The translations under genes and the position numbers were made by a program. 64,000 nt of DNA from Apostichopus japonicus (Eukaryota; Echinodermata; Holothuroidea; Aspidochirotida; Stichopodidae). A model generated the notes under the pieces. It did no database searches. It was not told the DNA's origin and was given only the letters and a program-made list of their open reading frames with translations. Position 1 is the first letter of the stretch, and the number at the start of each line of letters is the position of its first letter. Positions 49,301-62,625 of the stretch are shown one piece after another. The stretch covers positions 8,398,501-8,462,500 of the forward strand of contig NC_092563.1 of assembly GCF_037975245.1 (NCBI RefSeq), written 5' to 3'.

Positions 49301-50806
49301 GCTGAATGTTACTGTGGGTGCCATTGAGAAGGGTGAAGTAGAGGAAGGGAGCGATGTCGGAGAAAGCACCTCGGTCTGGCTGGTCCTCGTCATTGTCCTG
49401 CTGGTTCTAATAATTTCATCAGCATCAGCAGCATTGGTATCCGTGTTCTACGTATTCATCAAAGGGTACGTCATTCAAGACTAAGATGGTGAAGGAGGCC
49501 GGGTGGAATGGCGGGGTGGGGTGGTGGGGGGAGGTGGGGGGGGGGCGAGGGGGAGTCTTCTCTTCTATTTTCATTAAACTCATGCAAATAAAAAGACAAG
49601 CATAATCTTTGTCGTCATTATCTATGTATGACTACAAATTTAATAGTACTGCCAATGAGCTGCCTTGTTAAATTATGCTGTACTTTGGAAGTGATATCAA
49701 ACATTAGTGAAGGTCAACTTAGAAAGCTTCTCGAGGATTTATTTATTTGGGTAGACAACGAGTGGAGGTGCTACCCTAATATCCATACTATTGCTGCTAC
49801 AATTGGGTCAAAGTTGGAATGCATTTCTTTTCCAGGATACCAGGACGGAAATCGAACAAGGTGAATCATGAAACGGAAAAATCAAACACAGGTAATTCAA
49901 ACTGAAATATCTTTTCGAAGAACGCCGTCATCTGTATAAAGGTCACACTCGTTATGTGTGTGTGACAATTGTTCTTGTACCACATAACGTTATGAGAACT
50001 TCTAGTGTGTGACGATCTACGTAATGCCTCGCTACAGCATATCACATTACAGCTGTTATATATGTAATAACATATGCCTAAAAGAGGTAATTCAAGAGGA
50101 ATATAGCGTCTCGTAGCATGATGTCAGATTCCCAAAAATCATAGCCTGAATTACACTGCCAGTTTAAGTTCTATTAACACCATATAACGGTAATGGAAAC
50201 CAGCTACCTACGCTATACTTAGTAAATCATTATATCTTCGAATTTATGCATGGTGTAACAAAAAGCCACTCATTGATAAGTATAGCGAGATAGCAATTTA
50301 ACATGAATGTAATATCACATTAGTTAAACTTGTGTAAATGATGTAAACTTGTTTTGCACTTCTCTGTCATCTCTGTCCAAAAGTATTGCAAAGATTTCAC
50401 ATTTTTAGGGGTGCTGCCCGACTACATCCTATAAGAATCTCAGGAAAGGAAAGTCCCTAATGTCACCCGGATGTTCGAAAGTTCCCGGTTGATGAGAAGA
50501 CCCCACATGATAACCTAACAAACGTCCTTCAAATACATCATGAACTATCCTTCTGTACAATACAATTCCAGACTGTTCCGAAGTAATTTGAATATTAATT
50601 GCTTGCATTTCTTTGTTTGCTTTCATTGGCAGCATTTGTGTGACACCTTGCGCAAACGCGAGTTCACGTGCTAATTGCGTCTCCTTGGAATTGAGTCTCA
50701 CTGATAGCTAGTTTTGTGCTGATTCTCTCTCAGAAAATTTCTCTTTTTTTACACTACAGATTCAGAGAAACCTACCGAGAAGAAACAACCGCTTTCCTTT
50801 GACTAA
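34344..50806 (+). CDS. Membrane-anchored CAP-domain protein with EGF-like and ShK-like modules (14 exons)
   Basis: Exons: 34344-34607, 38556-38795, 39290-39411, 39739-39830, 40577-40606, 41205-41294, 42000-42116, 43455-43481, 44305-44487, 46209-46267, 48359-48587, 49237-49465, 49836-49891, 50760-50806. Junction phases all agree; total 1,785 nt, 594 aa. Order: signal peptide (about 1-26); basic RAKR 52-55; CAP/SCP domain about 60-210 (HNELRG with His71, GQNLW, WYNE with Glu148, GHYTQ with His165, CNYGPAGNYAG); PI16/CRISP-like cysteine hinge; EGF-like 251-278; six-cysteine ShK-like module 282-318; Ser/Thr-rich linker 328-357; EGF 358-387; unassigned region to about 484 with RRKR at 477-480; acidic stalk; transmembrane helix about 531-558; 35-residue tail. 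Extracellular CAP proteins act as protease regulators, lipid binders or adhesion/immune factors; the role here is unknown. The closest type I know is PI16 or CLEC18-like, without a lectin domain. Exons 8 and 10 are short and least certain. Confidence 0.85.
35120..36427. mobile_element. TIR transposon (family 4) interrupted by a second element
   Basis: Ends CAGGGGCGTATCC and GGATACGCCCCTG. The uninterrupted relative is at 53597-53978. A full hAT-like element (35479-36286) is inserted inside. Short direct repeats (AATGG) flank it. A-runs lie near the left end. Located in intron 1 of the CAP gene. Confidence 0.85.
35479..36286. mobile_element. Nested hAT-like element, perfect 8-bp TSD
   Basis: Starts CATGGGCGGCGACTCC, ends GATCGCCGCCCATG. 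CATATGGC is duplicated at 35471-35478 and 36287-36294, and occurs once in the empty site of the related element at 53597-53978. Its body includes the shared family 3 core near 36130-36235. No intact transposase. Confidence 0.92.
36805..37165. mobile_element. TTAA-flanked MITE, copy 2 (inverted)
   Basis: TTAA at 36805-36808 and 37162-37165, ends AGGGAGTGAAGACTC and GTCTTCAATGCCT. Inverted partner of 9260-9629, about 85-90 percent similar by eye. Located in intron 1 of the CAP gene. Confidence 0.85.
37928..38093. mobile_element. Foldback element with long perfect inverted repeat
   Basis: GGGGTTAATCAACGGTC at the left continues for about 32 bases that are exactly complementary to the right end. 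The repeat is extended imperfectly by GATTAATGCA. The loop contains a second hairpin (GCACGAGGGC with GCCCGAGTGC). A half-site CGTTACTCACAGGATTAA recurs near 38202. Confidence 0.85.
42247..42546. mobile_element. hAT-like MITE, family 3 (CAP gene intron 7)
   Basis: Right end CAACGCGCCTG followed by ATGCAACG; the left G-rich end is preceded by ATGCAAAG. The body is inverted relative to 24447-24763. The left tip is eroded. Confidence 0.7.
42759..43163. mobile_element. Harbinger-like MITE with TAA TSD
   Basis: About 35-bp inverted ends beginning AGGCCCGGTCACACTA (left) and AGGCCCGGCCACACTA (right, reverse complement), both continuing to CGATATTTTATCG. TAA is duplicated at 42756-42758 and 43164-43166, as expected for PIF/Harbinger. 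It lies in intron 7 of the CAP gene, beside a 13-bp perfect hairpin (42730-42758). Confidence 0.85.
44793..45708. mobile_element. TIR element (CAGGGGCGTCGG type) in CAP gene intron 9
   Basis: Ends CAGGGGCGTCGGAAGC and GGCTCCGACGCCCCTG, flanked by GTACG on both sides. Near the left end is a hairpin built on GCTACGCGCCA. The centre (45075-45290) is unusually GC-rich. No transposase recognised. Confidence 0.8.
46485..47395. repeat. 31-bp minisatellite in CAP gene intron 10, about 29 copies
   Basis: The unit contains TTTCTTCCTTTATTAATTCAG followed by GTTAACCTGG. Every intact unit has a pyrimidine tract and CAG like a 3' splice site on the sense strand. The array runs directly into the acceptor of candidate exon 10b. 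Confidence 0.93.
47416..47528 (+). other. Candidate alternative exon (10b) of the CAP-domain gene
   Basis: This 113-nt open segment is preceded by a pyrimidine-rich run ending TTACAG and followed by the donor GTAAGG. It enters in phase 1 and leaves in phase 0, exactly as exon 10 (46209-46267) does, so exon 9 to 10b to 11 stays open. Using 10 and 10b together with their strong sites breaks the frame. The encoded 38 residues include two Cys and end STEDPEKQ. No homology is recognised and it could be a chance open segment. Confidence 0.35.
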
Positions 50807-51128
50807 TGACGTCATTAAAATCTAAATCTTAACTTGTTAATATTGCGAACCGTGGGATCAATACATCAATCGAGGATTTAAATATTTGATTGAGATACCA
50901 ACCTGTTGGTTGAAAACCCCTGGAGTAGAGCAGTATCTTTCCTCAAGTAATTAACTTTATTATGCTAAATCAGGAATTATGCTTCCTAATCGAATGAAGG
51001 TTGGCTTTCGACGCCTCTGTTTGCAGGTGTTTGTTGTTTGGTTAACAGCTTCAACTTCCATGTCAAGTTCTATTATTGTAACAAATGTTGGCAATAAAAT
51101 AAAACCAAATCAATTTCCTCCCAAAATG
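50807..51128. other. 3' flank of the CAP gene
   Basis: Contains AATAAA near 51095 (GCAATAAAATAAAACC), a reasonable polyadenylation signal about 290 bp after the stop codon. Confidence 0.5.
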
Positions 51129-53590
<2,462 letters not shown>

Positions 53591-53596
53591 CATGAT

Positions 53597-53978
53597 CAGG
53601 GGCGTATCCAGGGGGGGGGGGGCGCAACAGGCGCGCGCCCCCCTATTGGCCGTCACCAAAAAAAAAAAAGTTTAGCAAAAAAAATTCTTAAAGGCTTTGA
53701 TGGTGAAACTTGGCAATCACCAGATTTCCCAGTCGGTCACAAGTTTTACAAACACTTAGTGACATGCCAGCCATACTAAATTGTGCATTTTGTGTCCATT
53801 TTTACTGGAAATGTTGCTTATTATTAAGGTCGAAAAATGGATCACATATGGCACCATTTTGCATTTCAGCCCTTCTTCGAAAGCAAAAATTGTCCACCCC
53901 TCCCCTTAGACCCATCCCCCAGGACGGCGATCATTCATGCCTGACGCCCCCTAGTGGAAAATCCTGGATACGCCCCTG
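53597..53978. mobile_element. Family 4 TIR element, uninterrupted copy
   Basis: Ends CAGGGGCGTATCCAGG and CCTGGATACGCCCCTG. CATGAT occurs on both sides (53591-53596 and 53979-53984). It provides the empty site for the nested element at 35479-36286. Confidence 0.88.
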
Positions 53979-54782
53979 CATGATTGCTATCAGGATTGCT
54001 ACCTGTGACAACGTTACTGGTTCAGCGTCTTCATAAACTAACCACACTTCATTCTTTCAAGGTATTCGATTGGCAAAAACTCATGCAATATATAAGAAGG
54101 CACTAACATGCTGAAATAAAACCCTATTGTTTTGGTGGAGGGTACAGGTCATTTGGTTCAGCAGAGGTTACATTCTGACATCGTAAGATAGGCAGTTTGA
54201 TCAGTTGCATATTGACTTCCTTATAATGAGTACAAGAGTCCAGTAATTCTTTGCTAGGGTTAAAAGGGAATTCAGCACAGTAATGGGGCAAGTGTAAAAA
54301 GCTTGAAAGCAATTATGTTGATACTTCTAATTTGCTTCAAGTCAATGGTTGTTAAAGGCTATAGCAGAATTTAATTTCCGAAAAAATCTATTTAGTTACG
54401 AACGTGGTCAGTAATAACCTTCTGGTTTCAGCATGACATTTATTGCAAGGACATGGTGTACAAAAAGCACATACTTGGTCAGACTTTAATTGGTAATGTT
54501 GTTATCAAATTGAGACTGATTTGTATTTTTTAAGAATCTAATTAGTTATTCCTGAGAGTTTACACCATGTAAGGTTAATATGTTATTGCCCTCACTACCT
54601 TGATACACAGCCATACTCCTATCATACGTAATTGGTACAGGTTTCAGATGTCATTTCTACTTACGTCGTAAATTACTGCACAATATCTTAGTCAGCTCTG
54701 AATTATCAATATTAAAGATTCAATGGATTTATCTGACATCGCAATTGCTCTTATCTGTTGCTTGGTACTCCACAAGGAGTAA

Positions 54783-55103
54783 GGCGGTGATAGCGTTGTG
54801 GTTAAGTGGTTAGGCTTGCAGTGGACTACACGTGATCTAAGGATTGTAGCTACGAGTCCTGGCCAGATGTAAGGTTGTGTCCTTTGGGCAAGGCACTTTA
54901 TTTCCATTGCTACTCTTCACTCAGGTGTATAAATTTGGACTTGAGAGATAAATTGTCAGTTTGGCGCTGTTTAGCTACTGCCATATAGAGGGCTATGTCT
55001 CTATATGTTTAACAGGTTGTCGTTGATCAGGGTAATATCGTGATGCGCCTTGAGCACCGATATCGGTGGATATGTCTGCGCTTTATAAATCTATTAATTA
55101 TTA
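54783..55103 (+). mobile_element. tRNA-derived SINE (in duplication copy A)
   Basis: The head has an A-box-like TGGTTAAGTGG and a B-box-like CTACGAGTCC. The tail has GCGCCTTGAGCACC and then TTTATAAATCTATTAATTA. Related copies are at 58989-59316 and 19585-19750. Confidence 0.75.
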
Positions 55104-55574
55104 AGGACGGATATTGTCCAAATATTTGCCCAAATATGATGATGATGGTGTGTCCTTTGAAGTCGCAACCATTCCCGATAAATGGCCTTTCTGCGTCAAG
55201 ATTGCCTCTTACCTCTTTTAAGTGGCCGAGAGGGATTTCCACTTTCCACCATGGATGACTGTCATATGTAACTTCAAGATGGGTAATACCTTTGCAATGA
55301 TCAAGTTATCCATAACTTTCTTCTGATGTTCTGGTACTTGACTTCAGGACATATTTTCTTCAGTTGCTCTATCAATCAGGTGATTCCATATACAGTATAA
55401 ACTTACAAGGCAAGGAACCACCGAGCCTGCTGGTTTTCTGTTGAAATAACTAGTTAAGTATATTTTCTTTATACTCTTAATGTATAATTGCCTATGACAG
55501 CCCAATCACAAAACGTATCCATAAATATGTTAAGAAATCACCCATCACCAATAACCATAACCGGCTTTAATGAT

Positions 55575-56832
55575 TTACATCTCAACACAGGGATATTTTA
55601 ACCCTGCATTAAACAATCCCCTGAATCTTTCCGCACCGATAATTGTTATCTGGCCTTCTCCAAGGAGCATGACATCACGGATACCCTGCGTGATGCTGAG
55701 TACTTGGACTGTAGCCTGGCATGAATGCAGCTTCGTAATGGTTGTGAAAACACAGACATTCGGTTCGGCGTCCCTTACTTCTGGTAGGATTCTTTCGAAC
55801 CTCTCGCAGTGTTCAACGAGCAGGTCGGTTTTAGGGATTTGTTCATCACATTCGTACAAACGAACCAATTCATCATACCCAAATATTGTGCTTTTCATAA
55901 CCTCGTCATCCTTCACATGAAGTGCTTTTGTTGGTGATGACACACAAGGGGTCTCGTCGTTAAAACTAAACCTTAGCTCTTGGCCTTGGTCCCTGATCAG
56001 AATATTGCCATCAATGGTAAGCTCTTCCAGTTTTGTGATGTCTTGCAGACTTTCTGGGTAGAATTCGCCTAGCTTTAGGGTATAATCTGCCGGTCCATCC
56101 GGAGAGGCGGAAAGAAATGGGAGGAAAATCAACAGAGTCCCTGCGTATTGAAACATAGTACTGAATTCGAAAGTTTCGTCCACTCCAAACTCGATGTTGA
56201 CAACATGTTCTCCGCTTTCTAAACCTGGGAATACTGGGTCAGCGGATATATAAAGAGTTGGAACTGCAATAGAGAAATAATTTGATGGACATCACATGAT
56301 AGGCAGATTTATGCATATCTAATTCCTGTTACTTGGAATAACGCAAAAAGTGAGTCACATAGTAAATTGCTAATACACATAACTGGACCTTGACACCACG
56401 TATATCGCTAGTTTTAATGCTTGAAAATGGGCCAATTCACCACCAATTACAATTAACATGTTTTATTACTCTTACCCAGGTATACACTACATCCACGCAA
56501 TTTCAATTAAAGTTTTCTACTCCAGTTGCATTCCTAAAACTTGTCACAATCAACCTCGCCTGTCATAGAATCCAGAATCTAAGTTTCTATTTATTCTTTA
56601 TGTTAGTTTAAATTAATCTTTTATGTAGGTCTATATAGTTACCTCCTGGGTTATTCTTGAAATACTCATCCAACTTTGCTTGCACCACTTCGGCGTCGAC
56701 GACGAAGAAAATACTGATCCCATCGTACCTCGCATGGTAAAGGTCCTTCGTCCAGGTGGACCTCGCGGTGTATTGAAGGAACACAATTAACAGGATCAAA
56801 ACTCTGAGGAAAACAGCAGCCTGTGTCTTCAT
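55575..56832 (-). CDS. Secreted protein of unknown family, tandem copy A (two exons)
   Basis: Exons are 56643-56832 (signal peptide exon) and 55575-56263, joined in phase 1 (donor GTAACT, acceptor TCTATTGCAG), giving 292 aa. Residues 1 to about 24 form a hydrophobic signal peptide (core VLILLIVFLQY). The mature part has no further membrane span. Six Cys are at 170, 202, 216, 234, 245 and 289, and the protein ends KYPCVEM. I do not recognise the family; the fold looks mixed alpha/beta with an acidic centre, and no catalytic motif is visible. It is the left member of a 4.2-kb tandem duplication and about 94 percent identical by eye to copy B, with the same exon structure. The open frame, conserved splice sites and mostly conservative differences say it is a working gene. 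An ATTAAA lies just after the stop codon. Secreted and extracellular is inference from the signal peptide. Confidence 0.8.
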
Positions 56833-57779
56833 GGTTGATGTAGGTTCGTGTAATATAAATATATTAATGACTTAATTCTCAAGAAAGTACTGTCTTGTTT
56901 ACTGCAAAGGCAGCATATGCTATAAACAGCCAGATCGAAATATGTAGTTAAATAGTTGAATCTTGAAAGATATATATATATATCTATACCCGTATCAGTT
57001 TTCCCTATTATGCAAATAACCCAGAGAGGTCGTTATGGAAGGATGCGCCCGAATTACTCACATTACATTGGACACGTAAAGTAGAGGGTTTGCTTTGTAT
57101 CAGTTGAATATAGCGGTAAGATTCCTTGACACGGTGAACACTATATTAGTGAAATACTATTTTGACTGATGACGTTACTCAACCACTCGTAAATAATTGA
57201 ACCGTATACCTCCCTAACTTGAACGGTTGAAAGGGCGTCAATCATGAGGGGGGCAGGGGGACACGCTTTACTTTCTGCAGGGTGGGGGACATAATATCAA
57301 ATGCCCCTCCATGTTTAGTGACTGACTCGTGTAGGCGCTAGGCCTATTAGGCTCTTAATGACCTACCTCATAAAAGGAACTCATTGTGCTATGAGATTAG
57401 TAGTTATTAATGTTTAATTCTCATCTGCTCAATCCCCGACAAAATATAGACTTTTGATAACATATTCATATATCATATGTTATAATAACCATGCTCATTA
57501 TACCTCAAGTTCTAGTTAGTATTTATGGCCACAAAAGGTTTAACTGATGCCATATTCAGGGCCGTAGCATGCGGGGAGGAGAGAGGGGGAGAGGGGGAAG
57601 CCCCGCTTGAGATTTCCACTTCCTAACTGATAGTAGGCCTACTATAAAGTGAACTCCTGGGCAGTATATGTTCTATGTGACTATGTTGGTTAGGTTTATC
57701 GAAATGATCATATCATACCTTCTGATTTCATTAGCCAGTTGAGTGTACAACTTCAAGATTCTAGGCACGTATTGCAGGA

Positions 57780-58300
57780 ATGGCGTTCAAAAAGGACACA
57801 CGTTTTAGTTTAACCGCTCAACACGTATACAGTAGCATACGCCTATTAAAAGCCCCACTGACTTTCACACTAAATCACAACCGTAATGTGGATAGAAGTC
57901 TAGATAGAAGTTCACACTTGCTAAACGCTACCCATAACTGGATAACTGGCAAGTTGCCCTTTCATGGCACCATCAATTTTCCGTATCATGACCATGTTGG
58001 TTTTTGGCTATCAGAGCCTGAAGGTTTTGTCACTTGTGAACGAACCTCTTCACTTTACAAAGTGAACAAGTTTCGTAGGCTGCTCATGGGAGGCCTAAAG
58101 GGGTCTAAAATTGCCTCAATTGATCCTATTTTGCACCACATGTATTTCCATTGATCCTCTTCAACATGCCAGCCACATACACAAAAAACAAACAGATCCT
58201 GATTGATAACATATCAAAAAAAGATGTTCAGCTGCTGCTTTTTGGCACATTTCCTGCACATATTAAAGAAAATGATGCCTGTTACACCAACATGAGATAG
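57780..58300 (-). repeat. Dispersed repeat, copy at the right part of duplication copy A
   Basis: Minus-strand homologue of 16590-16930. It creates an open frame of 124 codons on the plus strand that is broken in the other copies, so it is not called a gene. Confidence 0.6.
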
Positions 58301-58988
58301 GTACGACGCATATTGAATCTGTTTTCCTTTGTGTTATATGTGTTACAAAAAATGACTGTGCAGATATATATGCCGATATTAAATATTTCGAACCTCCTAT
58401 AGGTTCTTCTTCTGTATAGTAAAATGTCTAAAACTAAACAAATTTTCAGGAGTCCAGTAATTCTTTGATAGGGTCAAAGGGCATTCAGCACAGTAATGCA
58501 GGAAGTGTAAAAAGCTTGAGAAGTTGAGACTTCTAATTTGCTTCAAGTCAATGGTCGCTAAAGGCTATAGCAGAATTGAATTTCCAAAAAAAATCTATTT
58601 AGTTACGAACGTGGTCAGTAATAACCTTCTGGTTTCAGCATGACATTTATTGCAAGGACATGGTGTACAAAAAGGCACATACTTGGTCAGACTTTAATTG
58701 GTAATGTTGTTATCAAATTGAGACTGATTTGCATTTTTTAAGAATCTAATTAGTTATTTCTGAAAGTTTACACCATGTCAGGGTAATATTTTATTGCTCT
58801 CACTACCTTGGTATACAGCCATACTCCTACCATACGTAATTGGTACAGGTTTAAGATGTCATTACTACCTACGTCATAAATTACTGCACAATATCTTAGT
58901 CAGCTCTGAATTATCAATATTAAAGATCCCATGGATTTATCTGACATCGCAATTGCCCTTATCAGTTGCTTGGTACTCCACAAGGAGT

Positions 58989-59316
58989 GTGGCGGTGATA
59001 GCGTTGTGGTTAAGTGATTAGGCCTGCAGTGGACTACATGTGATCTTAGGATTGTAGGTACGAGTCCAGGCCAGATGTAAGGTTGTATCCTTTCGGCAAG
59101 GCACTTTATCTCCATTGCTACTCTTCACCCAGGTGTATAAATTGTGACTTTTGAGATAAATTGGCAGTTTGGCGCTGTTTAGCTGCTGCCATATGGAGGG
59201 CTATGCCTCTATATGTTTGACAGATTGTCGTTGATCAGGGTAAATATTGTGATGCGCCTTGAGCACCGATATCGGTGGATATGTCTGCGCTTTATAAATC
59301 TATTAATTATTAAGGA
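58989..59316 (+). mobile_element. tRNA-derived SINE (in duplication copy B)
   Basis: Same element as 54783-55103, carried along by the tandem duplication rather than inserted independently. Confidence 0.75.
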
Positions 59317-59786
59317 CGGATATTGTCCAAATATTTGCCCAAATATGATGCTGATGGGGTGTCATTTGAAGTCGCAACCATTCCCGATGAATGACTTTTC
59401 TGCGTCAAGATTGCCTCTTACCTCTTTTAAGTTGCAGAGAGGGATTTCCACTTTCCACCATGGATGACTGTCATATGTCATCAACTTCCAGATGGGTAAT
59501 ACCTTTGCAATGATCAAGTCATCTGGAACTCTTTTCTGGTGTTCTGGTATTTGACTTCAGGACACATTTTCTTCAGTTGCTCTATCAATCAGGTGATTCC
59601 ATATACAGTATACATTACAAGGCAAGGAATCACTGAGCCTGCTGGTTTTCTGTTTAAATAACTAGTTAAGTATATTTTCTTTATACTTTTAATGTATAAT
59701 TGCTTATGACAGCCCAATCACAAAACGTAGCCATAAATATGTTAAGAAATCACCCATCACCAATAACCATAACCGGCTTTAATGAT

Positions 59787-61051
59787 TCACATCTCAACAC
59801 AAGGATATTTTAACCCTGTATTAAACAATCCTTTGAATCTTTCCGCACCGATAATTGTTATCTGGCCTTCTCCAAGGAGCATGACATCACGGATACCCTG
59901 CGTGATGCTGAGTACTTGGACAGTAGCCTGGCATGAATGCAGCTTCGTAATGGTTGTGAAAACGCAGACATTCGGTTCGGCGTCCCTTACTTCGGGTAGG
60001 ATTCTTTCGAACCTCTCGCAGTGTTCAACGAGCAGGTCGGTTTTAGGGATTTGTTCATCACATTCGTACAAACGCACCAATTCATCATACCCAAATATAA
60101 TGCTTTTCATAACCTCGTCATCCATTTCATGAAGGTTTTTTGTTGGTGATGGCGCCCAAGGGGTCTCGTCGTTAAAACTAAACCTTAGCTCTTGGCCTTG
60201 GTCCCTGATCAGAATATTGCCATCAATGGTAAGCTCTTCCAGTTTTGTGATGTCTTGCAGACTTTCTGGGTAGAATTCGCCTAGCTTTAGGGTATAATCT
60301 GCCGGTCCATCCGGAGAGGCGGAAAGGAATGGGAGGAAAATCATCAGAGTCCCTGCGTATTGAAACATAGTACTAAATTCGAAAGTTTCGTCCACTCCAA
60401 ACTCGATGTTGACAACATGTTGTCCTCTTTCTAAACCTGGGAATACTGGATCAGCGGACATATAAAGAGTTGGAACTGTAATAAGGAAATAATTTGATGG
60501 ACATCACATGATAGGCAGATTTATGCATATCTAATTTCTGTTACTTGGAATAACGCAAAAAGTGAGTCATATAGTAAACTGCTGATACACATCAATTACA
60601 ACTGGACCTGACACCACATATATCGCTAATGTTAATGCTTGAAAATAGGCCAATGCATTAAAAATTACAATTAACATGTTTAATTCGTCTTACCAAGGTA
60701 TTCCACACATCCAAACAATTTCAATTCAAGGTTTCTACTCCTGTTGCATTCCTGAAGCTTGCCACAATCAACCTCGCCTGCCATAGAATCCAGAATCTAA
60801 GTTCTTATTTGCTCATTTTGTTAGTTTAAATTTAATATTTTATAAAGGTCTATATAGTTACCTCCTGGGTTATTCTTGAAATACTCATCCAACTTTGCTT
60901 GCACCACTTCGGCGTCGACGACGAAGAAAAGACTGATCCCATCGAACCTGGTATGGTAAAGGTTCTTCGTCCAGGTGGACCTCGCGGTATATTGCAGAAA
61001 AACAATTGGCAGGATCAAAACTCTGAGGAAAACAGCAGCTTGTGTCTTCAT
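59787..61051 (-). CDS. Secreted protein of unknown family, tandem copy B (two exons)
   Basis: Exons are 60862-61051 and 59787-60475, with lengths (190 and 689 nt), phase and splice sites identical to copy A, giving 292 aa. The signal peptide differs by one Leu to Pro change. Most differences from copy A are single conservative replacements, but residues 170-181 differ at six positions, including loss of Cys170, so this copy has five Cys instead of six. The promoter-proximal 250 bp (to about 61,310) is also duplicated, so both copies probably kept the same regulatory input. The function is unknown, as for copy A. There are no stops or frameshifts. Confidence 0.8.
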
Positions 61052-61366
61052 GATTGATGTAGGTTCATGTAATATAAATATATTAAGGACTTATTTCTCA
61101 AGAAAGTACTGTCTTGTTTACTGCAAAGGCAGCGTATGCTATAAACAGCCAGAAATATGTAGTTAAATAGTTGAATCTTGAAAGATATATATATATATAT
61201 AAATATCTATACCCGTAGTATTCCCCTATGCAAATTATCCAGGGAGGTCGTTATGGAAGGATGCGCCCGAGTTACTAATATAACATTGGACAAGTAAAGT
61301 AGAGGGTTGCCCTGTATCAGTTGAATATAGCGGTAAGATTCCTTGACACGGTGAACACTATATTAG

Positions 61367-62480
61367 TGAATGACTATTTTAACTGATGACGTTACCCAAC
61401 CACTCTCGCGTATATAATTTGAACCGTATACATCACTAACTTGAACGGTTGAAAGGGCGTCAATCTCTAGGGGGGCAGGAGGACAGGGGGACACGCTTTA
61501 CTTTCTGAAGGGTGGGGGACATATATCAAATGCCCCTTCATGTTTAGTGACTGACTCGTATAAGCGCTAGGCCTATTAGGCTCTTAATGACCCGCGTATC
61601 TCATAAAATGAGCGCATTGTGCTATGAGATTAATAGTTGATAATGCTTAATTCTCATCTGCTCAATCCCCGATAAAATATAGACTTTTAATAACATATTC
61701 ATATATCATATGTTGTAATAACCATGCTCATTATACCTCAAGTTCTAGTTTAGTACTTATGTATTTATGTTCACAAAAGGTTTAACTGATGCCATATTCA
61801 GGGCTGTAGCATACGGGGAGGAGGGGGGTGCAGGGGGAAGCTCCCCCTGAGTTTTCCACTTCCTAATTGATAGTAGGCCTACTATAAAGTGTAACTCCTA
61901 GGCAGTATATGTTGACTATTAGTGAATGACTAATTTAATCGATGACGTTACCCAACACTCTTGCGTAAATAATTGAACCGTATACCTCCCTAACTTGAAC
62001 GGTTGAAAGGGCGTCAATCATGAGGGGGCAGGGGTGGCAGGGGGACACGCCCACTTCCTGAAGGGTGTGGGACATAATATCAAATGCCCCTCCATGTTTA
62101 GTGACTGACTCGTGTAGGCGCTAGGCCTATTAGGCTCTTAATGACCTACCTCATAAAAGGAACTCATAGTGCTCATAGTGATTAGTAGTTATTAATGTTT
62201 ATTTCTCATCTGCTCATTCCAGATGAAAAATAAACTTTTGATAACATATTTCATAGAAGGTTTGAGACAGATACATATGCTAAGCCTAGGTGCTAAGCTG
62301 CTAGTCGTATGTTATAATAACAATGCTACTCATGATACCTCAAGTTCTAGTTTAGTATTTATGTATTATATTCGCAAAGATTTAACTGATGCCAAGTACA
62401 TGGCCGTAGCCTGCGGGGAGGAGGGAGGGGGGGGGGGCGGGGGCAGATCCCATGAGATTCCAGCTTCCTAAATTAATGTA
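61367..62480. repeat. Secondary tandem duplication (about 550 bp unit) inside copy B
   Basis: The block containing GAACGGTTGAAAGGGCGTC and GACTGACTCGT occurs once in copy A (57221 onward) but twice in copy B (from about 61440 and 61997). The repeated unit starts near the phrase TTAGTGAATGACTA. Confidence 0.8.
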
Positions 62481-62625
62481 CGCCTAATATACTGTGAACG
62501 TCTTAACAGTATATGCTCTATGTGACTATGTTGGTTAGTTGTAGCGAAGTGATCATATCATTTCTTATGATATCATTAGCTAGTATAGTGTACAACCTCA
62601 AGATTCTAGGCACGTATTGCAGGAT

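Noticed and set aside
54783-55103. tRNA gene
   Set aside because: A- and B-box-like motifs are present, but there is no full cloverleaf and the copies share a SINE body and tail.
55570-55920. 116-codon plus-strand frames opposite both secreted-protein genes (also 59782-60132)
   Set aside because: Antisense shadow of the conserved exon 2; the minus-strand frame has the signal peptide, splice sites and stop.
57780-58154. 124-codon plus-strand frame beside copy A
   Set aside because: The homologous segment in copy B is broken by indels, and the sequence belongs to a dispersed repeat that also occurs at 16.6 kb.
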